Notes under the pieces: model-generated
Told to the model about the DNA's origin: nothing
The model's input: the letters and a program-made list of their open reading frames with translations, nothing else
The model's database searches: none
Position numbers and translations under genes: made by a program
Source of the DNA: Methylococcaceae bacterium
GTDB lineage: Bacteria > Pseudomonadota > Gammaproteobacteria > Methylococcales > Methylomonadaceae
DNA: 56,115 nucleotides
Assembly (NCBI GenBank): GCA_947505105.1
Contig: CANNKG010000011.1
Span: 1 to 56,115, forward strand
Direction of reading: 5' to 3'
Part shown: piece by piece, positions 9,131 through 16,855 of the stretch
Layout: every line of letters begins with the position of its first letter
Numbering within the stretch: position 1 is the first letter of the stretch

Positions 9131-9889
9131 TCAAATCGAGCTAAGCCAATCTTTGATAGTGGCGGCCAACCATTCCGGCGCATCTAAAGGTAGATCGTGA
9201 CCTGCGCTTGGATGTTCGGCAAAAGCGCAATGCCAGGCCTGCTGAATCTTCACGCTGCAGCTTGGATCGACCATTCGGTCGGCTTTAGCGCTGACAATCA
9301 ATAGCGGTTGAACCGGTTTTTGGCTCATGGTGAATCTCGCCGAAGCGATAATTTGATTGAGGGCGTTATGAGGCGCAACTGGAGTTTCTTGTTGCCAAGC
9401 CTGCCATTGGGCCAGTAATGCGGCGTTGTCTCTCTGATGGTTTGAGATAAAACCGAGAATTGTTAGTTCCCGTTGAGCTGGATTTTGGCGGAATAATCGA
9501 AAAAATTCGCCATAGCATTGCCAGCGCAGGCGTCGGTAAAACGGCGAAAAATTACTGAGACTGGTATTGACAACGACTCCTGCCGTAATTTCATGCGGAT
9601 AACGCTGCATCCAATCTAAGGCAATCATGCCACCCATCGATAAGGCAAGCGGAATAAATGGGCCACGAAGCCCTTGCGCGTCGATTTGTTGCCGTAATGA
9701 CTCGGTCATTCCGGCAATCGTGCGCGGGCTTTCGCTTTGATACCATTGACCATTGCCGGGGATATCGAGCATCAGTTGCTTATATTCTGGGCATTGTTCG
9801 ATCAATAGTTCGGGAAATGTGCCCCAGTGGCGCTGTTCGCGCACCAGTCCACGCAACAGTAAAAATGTGGGTTGGGTGTTAGTTGGCAT
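9131..9889 (-). CDS. Alpha/beta hydrolase
   Basis: The 252-residue cytoplasmic alpha/beta hydrolase has the nucleophile elbow LALSMGGMIALDW, an acid in SAKADRMVDP and the catalytic His in AGHDLPLDAP, in the expected order. The cap region lies at about residues 120-180. Start ATG 9889 is preferred over a TTG at 9916: it has AAAGAG in front and overlaps the M14 peptidase gene by 11 bp, so the two are translationally coupled. The substrate cannot be read from sequence. Esterase, lactonase and peptidase activities are all possible. Its tight link to a carboxypeptidase gene suggests peptide or amide turnover. Confidence 0.75.
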   Translation of the reverse strand: MPTNTQPTFLLLRGLVREQRHWGTFPELLIEQCPEYKQLMLDIPGNGQWYQSESPRTIAGMTESLRQQIDAQGLRGPFIPLALSMGGMIALDWMQRYPHEITAGVVVNTSLSNFSPFYRRLRWQCYGEFFRLFRQNPAQRELTILGFISNHQRDNAALLAQWQAWQQETPVAPHNALNQIIASARFTMSQKPVQPLLIVSAKADRMVDPSCSVKIQQAWHCAFAEHPSAGHDLPLDAPEWLAATIKDWLSSI

Positions 9890-10910
9890 ACCATAGCTCT
9901 TTAGCTTCTTGGGCAAGTGCGGGGTTCATGGCTGATTGAGCCCAGTGCGGATAAGATAAGGTCGCACGTAACAGAAATTCCATCAAAATCAGATGACCTC
10001 TGAGAACTCGATTAATGCGATGTTGTTTGATCGGATGAAACATGCCGAGTAAATTGAACAATTGTAACGGGTTTTTGCGAATCCAACGCCAGGAGCCCAT
10101 TTCGAGGGTCAGCGGCAAGAACAGGGTATCGAGCTGCAACGACTCCAGATACAAATGATCCCACAGATCGCCATGCGTCAAATAATGCACCGATTGCGGT
10201 TCGAAATGATAATTTTGATACGGGTAAGTCTGAAAAAACAGTTTACGAAGATGAAATACCTCGCCCAAATGCTTGATCGGCTCCCGGCGGCTTCTGGCAT
10301 ACGGAAACCAGATACGATCCTGTACCCCAAAGCCCGAATGACAATCCAGCACCAGAGAAAACGGCTGGGTGAATAACTTCTCGCGGATAAATTGGCAAAG
10401 TATCTGCGCCTCTTGCTGCATTGGTTCGCCCAAAGCGCCGCGATACCACGGTAAACGTGCTGAAATGCGATGGCCACCTGCCAGCCAAAGTGTCTCCTCA
10501 TCGCTATCGATTGGCGCATTGCGCATCAAGTCGACCCCTTGATGATTCGCGCGCGTGGCTTTCACCATGCCAATTGGATTTATGACCGGCAGAAATACGA
10601 TGCGGAGCTGCTCCAATAGTGCGGCCAGCGTTTGGTCCCAGTGTAACCGTTCGAGCAAGGTTTCAAGGAAGGCTAGAACGACTTGGGTGCCGATGCGCTC
10701 AAGGCCGTGAATGCCGCCGATAAAGGCCACGGTTGGGACAGGCTTAGACGTCCCGAGACTGAGCGCGTATATCGGCACTTGCTGATCGGCGAAATCGAGG
10801 TGGCATAACACCTCGTGCTGCAAAATGTGCCGGTTTTTCTGAATTAATGCTTCTATTTGGACAAGCTCGGGGAGGCGCTGGTTATTTTTTGACAAGCTGG
10901 CGGGCCTCAT
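9879..10910 (-). CDS. M14-family zinc carboxypeptidase-like protein
   Basis: The 343-residue protein shows the M14 zinc ligands: HGLE (HxxE) in GGIHGLERIG and the third His in LDCHSGFG. The substrate-carboxylate-binding region NPIGMVKATRANHQGVDLMRN corresponds to the family NPDG...R.N segment. The catalytic Glu is probably in TLEMGSW, where family members have an E five to ten residues from the end of the domain. It has no signal peptide, so it probably acts in the cytoplasm, for example on murein peptides or deacylating amino acids. Start ATG 10910 overlaps the 3' end of the CorA-like gene by 29 bp. A TTG at 10937 is the alternative. Confidence 0.75.
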   Translation of the reverse strand: MRPASLSKNNQRLPELVQIEALIQKNRHILQHEVLCHLDFADQQVPIYALSLGTSKPVPTVAFIGGIHGLERIGTQVVLAFLETLLERLHWDQTLAALLEQLRIVFLPVINPIGMVKATRANHQGVDLMRNAPIDSDEETLWLAGGHRISARLPWYRGALGEPMQQEAQILCQFIREKLFTQPFSLVLDCHSGFGVQDRIWFPYARSRREPIKHLGEVFHLRKLFFQTYPYQNYHFEPQSVHYLTHGDLWDHLYLESLQLDTLFLPLTLEMGSWRWIRKNPLQLFNLLGMFHPIKQHRINRVLRGHLILMEFLLRATLSYPHWAQSAMNPALAQEAKELWYAN

Positions 10911-12213
10911 GGTTTTCGAGAAATTGGATAATGACAAATGTCAGCCAGCCGATAATGGCCAAACCCAGCGTAAATAAGCTATAAGAAACGATCCAAGGCA
11001 CCCCTTCAGTCATCATTGAAAACTCCGACATCCCGCCGATGCCTGCCAAGACGTTTAACGGCAGAAATACCACGCTGATTCGGGTTAAGCGTTTTACGAC
11101 TTTGTTTTGGTTAATGTTGATAAAACCGACCGTGGCGTCCATCAAAAAATTAATCTTTTCAAATAGAAACGCGGTATGTCCGTCGATGGACTCGATATCT
11201 CTGAGAATTTGTTGGGCGTCTTCATATTGCAGCTTATTAAGTAATTTACCGCGCATTAGAAAGGAAATCGCCCGGCGGGTATCCAGTACATTGCGGCGGA
11301 TTTTACCGTTCAAATCTTCTTCATAAGCAATATCGGCGAGAATTTCAGCCGCTTCTTCATCACTGACCTGCTTGCGTAATACCGAATTGCCCGAAATCTC
11401 CAGGCGTCGATAGACATCTTCCAAGGCATCAGCTGAGTATTCAATTGCAGCCGCATATAGATCGAGCAACATGTCCTTGGCATCAAACACATAATTGGCT
11501 TCACTTAAGGCGCGTAAACGCTGCAGGCGAAAAATCGGCAACTCGACTTTGCGAATCGAAAATAAAATCTGTTGATACAAGATAAACGCGACCGGCACGT
11601 TATTTGAGACATCTTCCTTGTCTAATAAAAAGTCCGAATGTAGATGAATCTCGCCGTTTTCTTCAAGATAAAATTTGGCGCTGGCTTCTAAATCATTCAA
11701 CTTGTCGGGATCGGGTAGTTCGATGCCGTAAATATCACTGACCCAAAGCCGGTCTTCAAACGACGGGGCAACCATATCGATCCAGATCGGTTTAATCTCG
11801 GTGAGTTCTTGCCTGGAATTGATGGTAATTTCGCGCAAGCGCCCTTCAATAAGATGAAAAGCCTTGACGTGATATTTTTCAAGCTTATGTTCAGCTTTAT
11901 CCAGTAACTCCAGCACCGGCAGAGGTGCTTCGAGTAACACCGCTTCCTTTACATCGTTTTTGAGATGTTTCCAAATAAATATTTGATCTTCTGGGGTGAG
12001 CATTTCGAGAATGGTAATAATTTCCGAAATTTGGGTTTGATTCAGTAATTGTTCCAGACGCACCAAATTTTCTTTATGCACCAATAATTCGATCAAATCC
12101 TGTCGCGGGGTGTTCTGTTTATGGACCAGATCCGACACCAGTTTTTGCTTTTCCATCAGTTCTAAAATCGTGTTCCGGCGATCATTCGCAGTGGAATAGG
12201 TGTTTGTTGGCAT
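10882..12213 (-). CDS. CorA-family transporter with MgtE-N-like regulatory domain
   Basis: The 443-residue protein ends in two membrane helices (residues about 370-395 and 405-430), as in CorA/ZntB divalent cation channels. The pore motif before the loop reads GGMSE instead of the canonical GMN. Residues about 40-115 (LEQLLNQTQISEII, MLTPEDQIFIWKHL, LLEAPLPVLELLD) resemble the superhelical MgtE N domain that senses Mg2+, followed by a CorA-like alpha/beta region and long stalk helix. The cation is therefore uncertain: Mg2+, Zn2+ or Ni2+ are possible. It is first in a leftward operon with the M14 peptidase and the hydrolase. Confidence 0.7.
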   Translation of the reverse strand: MPTNTYSTANDRRNTILELMEKQKLVSDLVHKQNTPRQDLIELLVHKENLVRLEQLLNQTQISEIITILEMLTPEDQIFIWKHLKNDVKEAVLLEAPLPVLELLDKAEHKLEKYHVKAFHLIEGRLREITINSRQELTEIKPIWIDMVAPSFEDRLWVSDIYGIELPDPDKLNDLEASAKFYLEENGEIHLHSDFLLDKEDVSNNVPVAFILYQQILFSIRKVELPIFRLQRLRALSEANYVFDAKDMLLDLYAAAIEYSADALEDVYRRLEISGNSVLRKQVSDEEAAEILADIAYEEDLNGKIRRNVLDTRRAISFLMRGKLLNKLQYEDAQQILRDIESIDGHTAFLFEKINFLMDATVGFININQNKVVKRLTRISVVFLPLNVLAGIGGMSEFSMMTEGVPWIVSYSLFTLGLAIIGWLTFVIIQFLENHEARQLVKK

Positions 12214-12320
12214 ACTGGGTCGCTTAGGTATCGATTGAAAGTGGGAAATATTTAATACAGAGACACTTCAATCATAGCCCACCTAGCGTAAACAAGACAA
12301 TATTCGATCCACCAGTTTGC

Positions 12321-13547
12321 TCAATTTTCTATCCTATCCTGATCATGCCCGTGAAGGTGATTCAGCACGCCCATACTAATAAAAATAAAGCCACCGAATA
12401 CGATCACAATGGTATTGATAGGCCAGACGGCATCGACCATGCGCGCATAAGCGCCGAGCATCAACAAAATCGCGATATTTTCATTAAAGTTTTGTACCGC
12501 AATCGAGTGGCCTGAGCCCATCAGTTGATGACCGCGATATTGCAGCAAGGCATTCATTGGAATCACAAAGCCACCGGCAACCGCGCCGATAATGATCAGC
12601 ATCAGAATCGCGATGCGCCAATCGGTCACCCACACCATCGCTATTATCAAAGCGCCCATCAGCATGCCCATCGGCAACACCTTGACTGCATGTTCGAGTT
12701 TAACGGTTTTGGCAGTAATAATTGAACCCAGCGCAATACCAACCGCAACAACCGCAGTCAGTTGCGTGGCTTGACCTAGGTTAAGATTAAGCGCAACGGC
12801 GGCCCAGCTCAAAATAATAAAGCGTAATGTGGTACCCGCGCCCCAAAACAATGAAGTAACGGCCAGCGAAACCTGTCCAAGTGGATCTTTCCATAAAGCT
12901 AAAAATGACTGCCAAAAATCCATGAACAAGAAACCGATACTTGATCGGGTCAGACGATGTTCAATCGGCAAGTTCGGGATATACAAATTAAAAACCGCTG
13001 CGACCGCATAGACCAGAAATACCAAAGCAATCGTTAATTCCGGTACGCTCGCAATTCCAACACTATGCAAATGTTCGACCAACCACGGGCCCATGCTATG
13101 GCTAATCAGCGTTCCGCCGAGTATTGCGCCAAGGATAATTGCCGCTACCGTTAAACCTTCCATCCAGCCATTAGCGATAACCAATTGGTGGCTCGGCAGA
13201 TATTCAGCAAGAATGCCGTATTTTGCCGGTGAATACATTGCCGCGCCAACGCCGACCAGACCATAGGCGAGTAAGGGATGCACACCCAGTAACATGCCAA
13301 GGCAACCGATCACCTTGACGCTATTGCTGATAAATAAAACTCGGCCTTTGGGTAATGCATCGGAAAACGGGCCAACTAAGGGCGCCAATACAATAAACGC
13401 GAATACAAAAAATTGTTGCAGAACTGGCGTTTGCCACGCCGGTGCCTGAATGGCTTTAAGCAGGGCAATGGCGGCAAATAGCAGGATGTTATCGCCCAGC
13501 GCGGAAAAAAACTGGGCGGCGAGAATGATGTAGAAACCGCGATTCAT
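12321..13547 (-). CDS. lplT: LplT-type lysophospholipid transporter
   Basis: The 408-residue MFS protein with about 12 membrane helices starts MNRGFYIILAAQFFSALGDN and carries PAKYGILAEYLP between helices 4 and 5, both signatures of LplT. LplT flips 2-acyl-lysophospholipids across the inner membrane for reacylation by Aas. No aas gene or fused acyltransferase is seen here. Its ATG overlaps the stop codon of the PlcP-like gene (TAATG), so translation is coupled. That pairing suggests import or recycling of lysolipids generated during lipid remodelling. Confidence 0.85.
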   Translation of the reverse strand: MNRGFYIILAAQFFSALGDNILLFAAIALLKAIQAPAWQTPVLQQFFVFAFIVLAPLVGPFSDALPKGRVLFISNSVKVIGCLGMLLGVHPLLAYGLVGVGAAMYSPAKYGILAEYLPSHQLVIANGWMEGLTVAAIILGAILGGTLISHSMGPWLVEHLHSVGIASVPELTIALVFLVYAVAAVFNLYIPNLPIEHRLTRSSIGFLFMDFWQSFLALWKDPLGQVSLAVTSLFWGAGTTLRFIILSWAAVALNLNLGQATQLTAVVAVGIALGSIITAKTVKLEHAVKVLPMGMLMGALIIAMVWVTDWRIAILMLIIIGAVAGGFVIPMNALLQYRGHQLMGSGHSIAVQNFNENIAILLMLGAYARMVDAVWPINTIVIVFGGFIFISMGVLNHLHGHDQDRIEN

Positions 13548-14311
13548 TAAGATTCAACCGTAATTAGTGGATCAATGCTCCATTTAATGAGTTCGAGTGC
13601 GCCATCAAGATGTTCAATAATCGCCGTGCAGCTTTCCACAAAATCACCGGTATTGACATACAAAAAATCATCAATGGTTTTGATTTCGGCATGATGGATA
13701 TGACCGCAAATCACCCCGTCGAGATTTTCATCCTTTAAAGTCTGCACGATACTGTTTTCGTAATCTGAAATGAATTGCACGGCATTTTTGACTTTGTATT
13801 TTACAAAGGCCGATAAAGAAAAATGCGACTGAATGCCGAACAGGCGTCTGAAAATACGCAACCATCGGTTCACTTGAATTAAAAAATCATAGCCCGCGCT
13901 GCCAAGTTGGGCAATCCAGCGATGATATTTGGCAATGGTATCGAAAGTATCGCCGTGGATGACCAAAAAACGCTTGCCGCCAAGTGTTGTGTGGACATCC
14001 GACACTTTGACCACAATATCGCCAAAGATGTAATTATCGTAATCACGCACATTTTCATCATGATTGCCGGGAATATAAATGACTTGGGTACCATTGCGCG
14101 CCTTACGCAGGATTTTCTGAATGATGGTGTTGTGTTCGCGAGGCCAATACATTTTTTTGGAAAGCGACCAAAAATCAATAATGTCACCGACTAAATAGAG
14201 TTTTTCGCTTTCGTTATGCTTCAAAAAATCCAGTAAGACGTCTGCTTGGCATTGGGTTGAGCCCAAGTGAATGTCGGAAATCCAAATAGTTCTATAAGTC
14301 GCTTGAATCAT
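13547..14311 (-). CDS. plcP: PlcP-like phospholipase C (LpxH-related metallophosphoesterase)
   Basis: The 254-residue calcineurin-like phosphoesterase has metal-binding blocks SDIHLG, GDIIDFW, GNHDE, HGDTFD and GHIHHAE, the COG2908 arrangement. It is often annotated as UDP-2,3-diacylglucosamine diphosphatase, but TQCQADVLLDFLKH, YWPREHNTIIQKILRKAR and VIYIPGNHDE are typical of PlcP, which in Sinorhizobium hydrolyses phosphatidylcholine or -ethanolamine to diacylglycerol during phosphate starvation. The neighbours (PAP2, LplT, Agt, OlsF) and the Pho-box promoter support PlcP over LpxH. ATG 14311 is chosen over a TTG at 14317. There is no signal peptide, so it acts on the cytoplasmic face. Confidence 0.75.
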   Translation of the reverse strand: MIQATYRTIWISDIHLGSTQCQADVLLDFLKHNESEKLYLVGDIIDFWSLSKKMYWPREHNTIIQKILRKARNGTQVIYIPGNHDENVRDYDNYIFGDIVVKVSDVHTTLGGKRFLVIHGDTFDTIAKYHRWIAQLGSAGYDFLIQVNRWLRIFRRLFGIQSHFSLSAFVKYKVKNAVQFISDYENSIVQTLKDENLDGVICGHIHHAEIKTIDDFLYVNTGDFVESCTAIIEHLDGALELIKWSIDPLITVES

Positions 14312-14339
14312 GCGCAATTAATTGTTAGAGGTAGGTGGC

Positions 14340-14858
14340 TTAAAGCAGTGACAGGCTTAACTCGGCGGCAGAAATGCCTAAACAGGCGCCAGCGAGTATG
14401 TCGGTCGGGAAATGGACGCCGAGCATGACTCGGGATATGCCAACGCCAGTTGCCCAGAGATATAAGAGCATATCCAGCGCGGGCCAAAACGAGCTGAGCA
14501 ATACGGCCATTAAAAACGCCGCCGAGGTATGCCCCGAAGGAAAACTGAATTTGTCATGCGGAACGATAAAGCTTTGAAAATTATTTAAAGCATCCTGGGG
14601 ACGATGACGCTGTAAGCTGTTTTTAAGTATGAAATAGCAGGGACGTTCTATAAAAAACGCCAATACGGCGAGTGGTATCAATGCATGATCGAAGCCTAAC
14701 TGAGCGCCGATGGCTAGTATGACTATCAAATATAAGGGGCCGTTACCGGTCTTGGAAAGTGCCGACCAAAAATAGCTTATTGAAACATGGCGTTGACGAT
14801 TAATCAGCCGTAAAAATACCAAGGTGTCATAGTGATGAATCGTATGCAAATATTTCAT
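14340..14858 (-). CDS. PAP2-family membrane phosphatase
   Basis: The 172-residue integral membrane protein has the three-part PAP2 signature: KNSLQRHRP, PSGHTSA and SRVMLGVHFPTD. About five hydrophobic helices place the active site at the membrane surface. Such enzymes dephosphorylate phosphatidate, phosphatidylglycerol phosphate or undecaprenyl diphosphate. As first gene of the leftward pap2-plcP-lplT operon and behind a Pho-box array, a phosphatidate phosphatase role that yields diacylglycerol for glycolipid synthesis is a reasonable inference. It ends 28 bp before plcP. Confidence 0.85.
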   Translation of the reverse strand: MKYLHTIHHYDTLVFLRLINRQRHVSISYFWSALSKTGNGPLYLIVILAIGAQLGFDHALIPLAVLAFFIERPCYFILKNSLQRHRPQDALNNFQSFIVPHDKFSFPSGHTSAAFLMAVLLSSFWPALDMLLYLWATGVGISRVMLGVHFPTDILAGACLGISAAELSLSLL

Positions 14859-14897
14859 AATGAGCCCCGCCTGAATTCGATTTTGTTATATCGACCA

Positions 14898-14953
14898 AGA
14901 TTACTGCGGGACTATGACAGTCATATGAAGATTTGTTTAAGCTTGTATGACAA
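14898..14953 (-). promoter_or_regulatory. Pho-box array and -10 for the pap2-plcP-lplT operon
   Basis: On the minus strand, TTGTCAT (14947-14953), GCTTAAA, TCTTCAT (14925-14931) and CTGTCAT (14914-14920) are spaced at exactly 11 bp. The last is a perfect Pho half-box, and after 10 nt TAATCT (14898-14903) serves as -10. It starts 40 bp upstream of the PAP2 ATG, within a 479-bp intergenic region whose remaining sequence shows no other clear element. Confidence 0.75.
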
Positions 14954-15337
14954 GTTCCGCTTCGATCTTAATAAACTATTGTGCCGATCAAAACGGCTAT
15001 GACTTGATGACTTACCAGCAAGATGCTTAAGAGGTGTTTTCTACAGGTGCCAAAGTCATGATTCAAATTTGCGAAAAAAACAACATGCTATTTGATGAAA
15101 AAATTGCATTATAAGTACATTAATTTTCAATCAAAAGGAGTAAAGTAATCTTGTGATGTTTCATTTATAGAACGCACAAAAGTTACCGATTGAATGTTGG
15201 TGTCGCTGGTCATGGATAAGGGTATTAACGTGATTGCTGATTTGTGAATCGGCATAATTTAAAGGAAACTTTATAGCGATTGCGTCCCCATCATTAATTA
15301 ATTACCAATAAAGCAATTTTAGTATCGGGGTATTTCA

Positions 15338-16165
15338 ATGAAAAGTTTTAATCTATTAATTGCTACAGGCCTTGTTTGCTTAACTCCCCTAGTCGCTTTG
15401 GCTACGGAGACAGGCGAAGCAAGTAGTGCATTATCGAGTGTGATGCAGCTTAGCAATGATCAGCAGGACGAAATCATTGCCAAAGTGATCGATAGTCGTA
15501 AAAGTCATATTCCTATCCCTCGGAGCGGGGCTAGACTCTCTCGAATGCCAACTGCTGTTGGCTCACCGAGTTATGCAGGATTATTTAAACGCTCTACCTC
15601 GGCGACGCTGACCTTTTGGCGAGAAAATGTCGATGGTAAAGCGCGTTTATTTGTTCAAGTTCAACCGATGACCGCTGCCTCGTTTTTCTTTTGTTCGTCC
15701 TCAAGTTACGCGGTCTTTCAAAATACCGTTGATTTCGGTCAGGCGTTTCGAGTCACGCGCGGGGATGATCAGTCTTTTTGCGATAATGTAAAAACGACCG
15801 AAATATTTTTAGTCGACCAATGGGATAGTTACGATAATTTTAATGAGCAAGGCGCATTTACCTTTACCGCAAGTGATCGCGCAGGAACTATTGAAGTTGG
15901 CGCGGCCAGCGGTAATAGCTCCACCACGCCTGTGGTGACGCCCCCGTCAACGAGCAGTTGCTCAAATACGGCGCTTACCAGCGATGATTTGCCCATCATT
16001 TATTCTAATTTAGATATCGATATTCCCCTTGGGATTTATATACAAAATAGCGGTGGTTTCCCGCCAAAGACAACTCAGCTTCCCGTTTGGGCGAGTTTAA
16101 AGTATGTAAGTCAAAATGGAAATTCATACTGGATACTAGACGATGCTGGTGTACACCCTGAATAA
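15338..16165 (+). CDS. Exported protein of unknown function
   Basis: The 275-residue product has a classical signal peptide (KS near the start, hydrophobic core at about residues 5-18, ALA cleavage site near 22). The mature part is rich in Ser and Thr, with a Thr/Pro-rich linker near residues 195-210 (TTPVVTPPSTSS) separating a beta-rich N-terminal region from a short C-terminal region. Cysteines occur in FFFCSSSS, FCDN and SCSN. No domain was recognised. It stands alone with an upstream region of about 380 bp after the Pho-box promoter and a hairpin downstream. Confidence 0.7.
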   Translation: MKSFNLLIATGLVCLTPLVALATETGEASSALSSVMQLSNDQQDEIIAKVIDSRKSHIPIPRSGARLSRMPTAVGSPSYAGLFKRSTSATLTFWRENVDGKARLFVQVQPMTAASFFFCSSSSYAVFQNTVDFGQAFRVTRGDDQSFCDNVKTTEIFLVDQWDSYDNFNEQGAFTFTASDRAGTIEVGAASGNSSTTPVVTPPSTSSCSNTALTSDDLPIIYSNLDIDIPLGIYIQNSGGFPPKTTQLPVWASLKYVSQNGNSYWILDDAGVHPE

Positions 16166-16225
16166 ATCCCTATCGATAAACCGTTTGATGGTTTACAAAC
16201 AATTTATGCTTGCACATTAAGGTTA

Positions 16226-16249
16226 CGGACGGGATTAAAGTTCCGTCCG
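16226..16249 (+). terminator. Hairpin after the exported protein gene
   Basis: CGGACGG pairs with CCGTCCG around a 10-nt loop, 60 bp after the stop. There is no T tract, so it may be a Rho-dependent or processing structure. The following sequence to 16855, about 600 bp, shows no gene. Only the AGGAGA site at 16841-16846 for the next gene stands out. Confidence 0.4.
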
Positions 16250-16855
16250 GTTAACGTTCCTATTAAATGACTTGTAAAAATCACTCGCTGTCGGCGAGGT
16301 TCAGGGCTAACAAAGTTGAGGCGTCCCCGTCGTTACGAGAATATTTGAGTTACGTTCTCGTAGACTGCAAAATTTGTATGATTGTGCGCGGGTTTACCTG
16401 TGCAATTTTTGTCGGAAGCTATTGATGATCTTCTTTTCGTAGCAGTTTTTAGCTTTCAGTCATATCTCCATTTAAACGCTGCTCGGAGTAAATTTGGGGA
16501 TAATTTAATATCAACACATTAATTCTGTTAGATAAATTCGCTAACGTTGTGAATATCTAGTTGCTAGGTTTAGGTCACAAATCGGCATTTAAATATCAAT
16601 GGCATAAACCATGCTTCTGTCAATCGATCATGTTGTGGTGGTGTCGCTATTCTGTAGAGTTAAGCTATTGGCTGGATTGATTTTAAATTTAAAGCGTGTT
16701 TTCGCACGTCTTAAGAAAAGCACTAACGGTTTTTCAGGCCTGCGTTGATTGCTTAAGGCCAGTTATCTCTGATTTTTACGCGACCTAGTTCGTATTCTGG
16801 TCGAGCCATTCACGATTGAAATGACCAGCACTAAGTTCCACAGGAGAATATTAAG

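Noticed and set aside
13547-14311. Assignment as the lipid A enzyme LpxH
   Set aside because: Motifs fit COG2908 in general, but its sequence blocks, neighbours and Pho promoter fit PlcP better. LpxH is not excluded.
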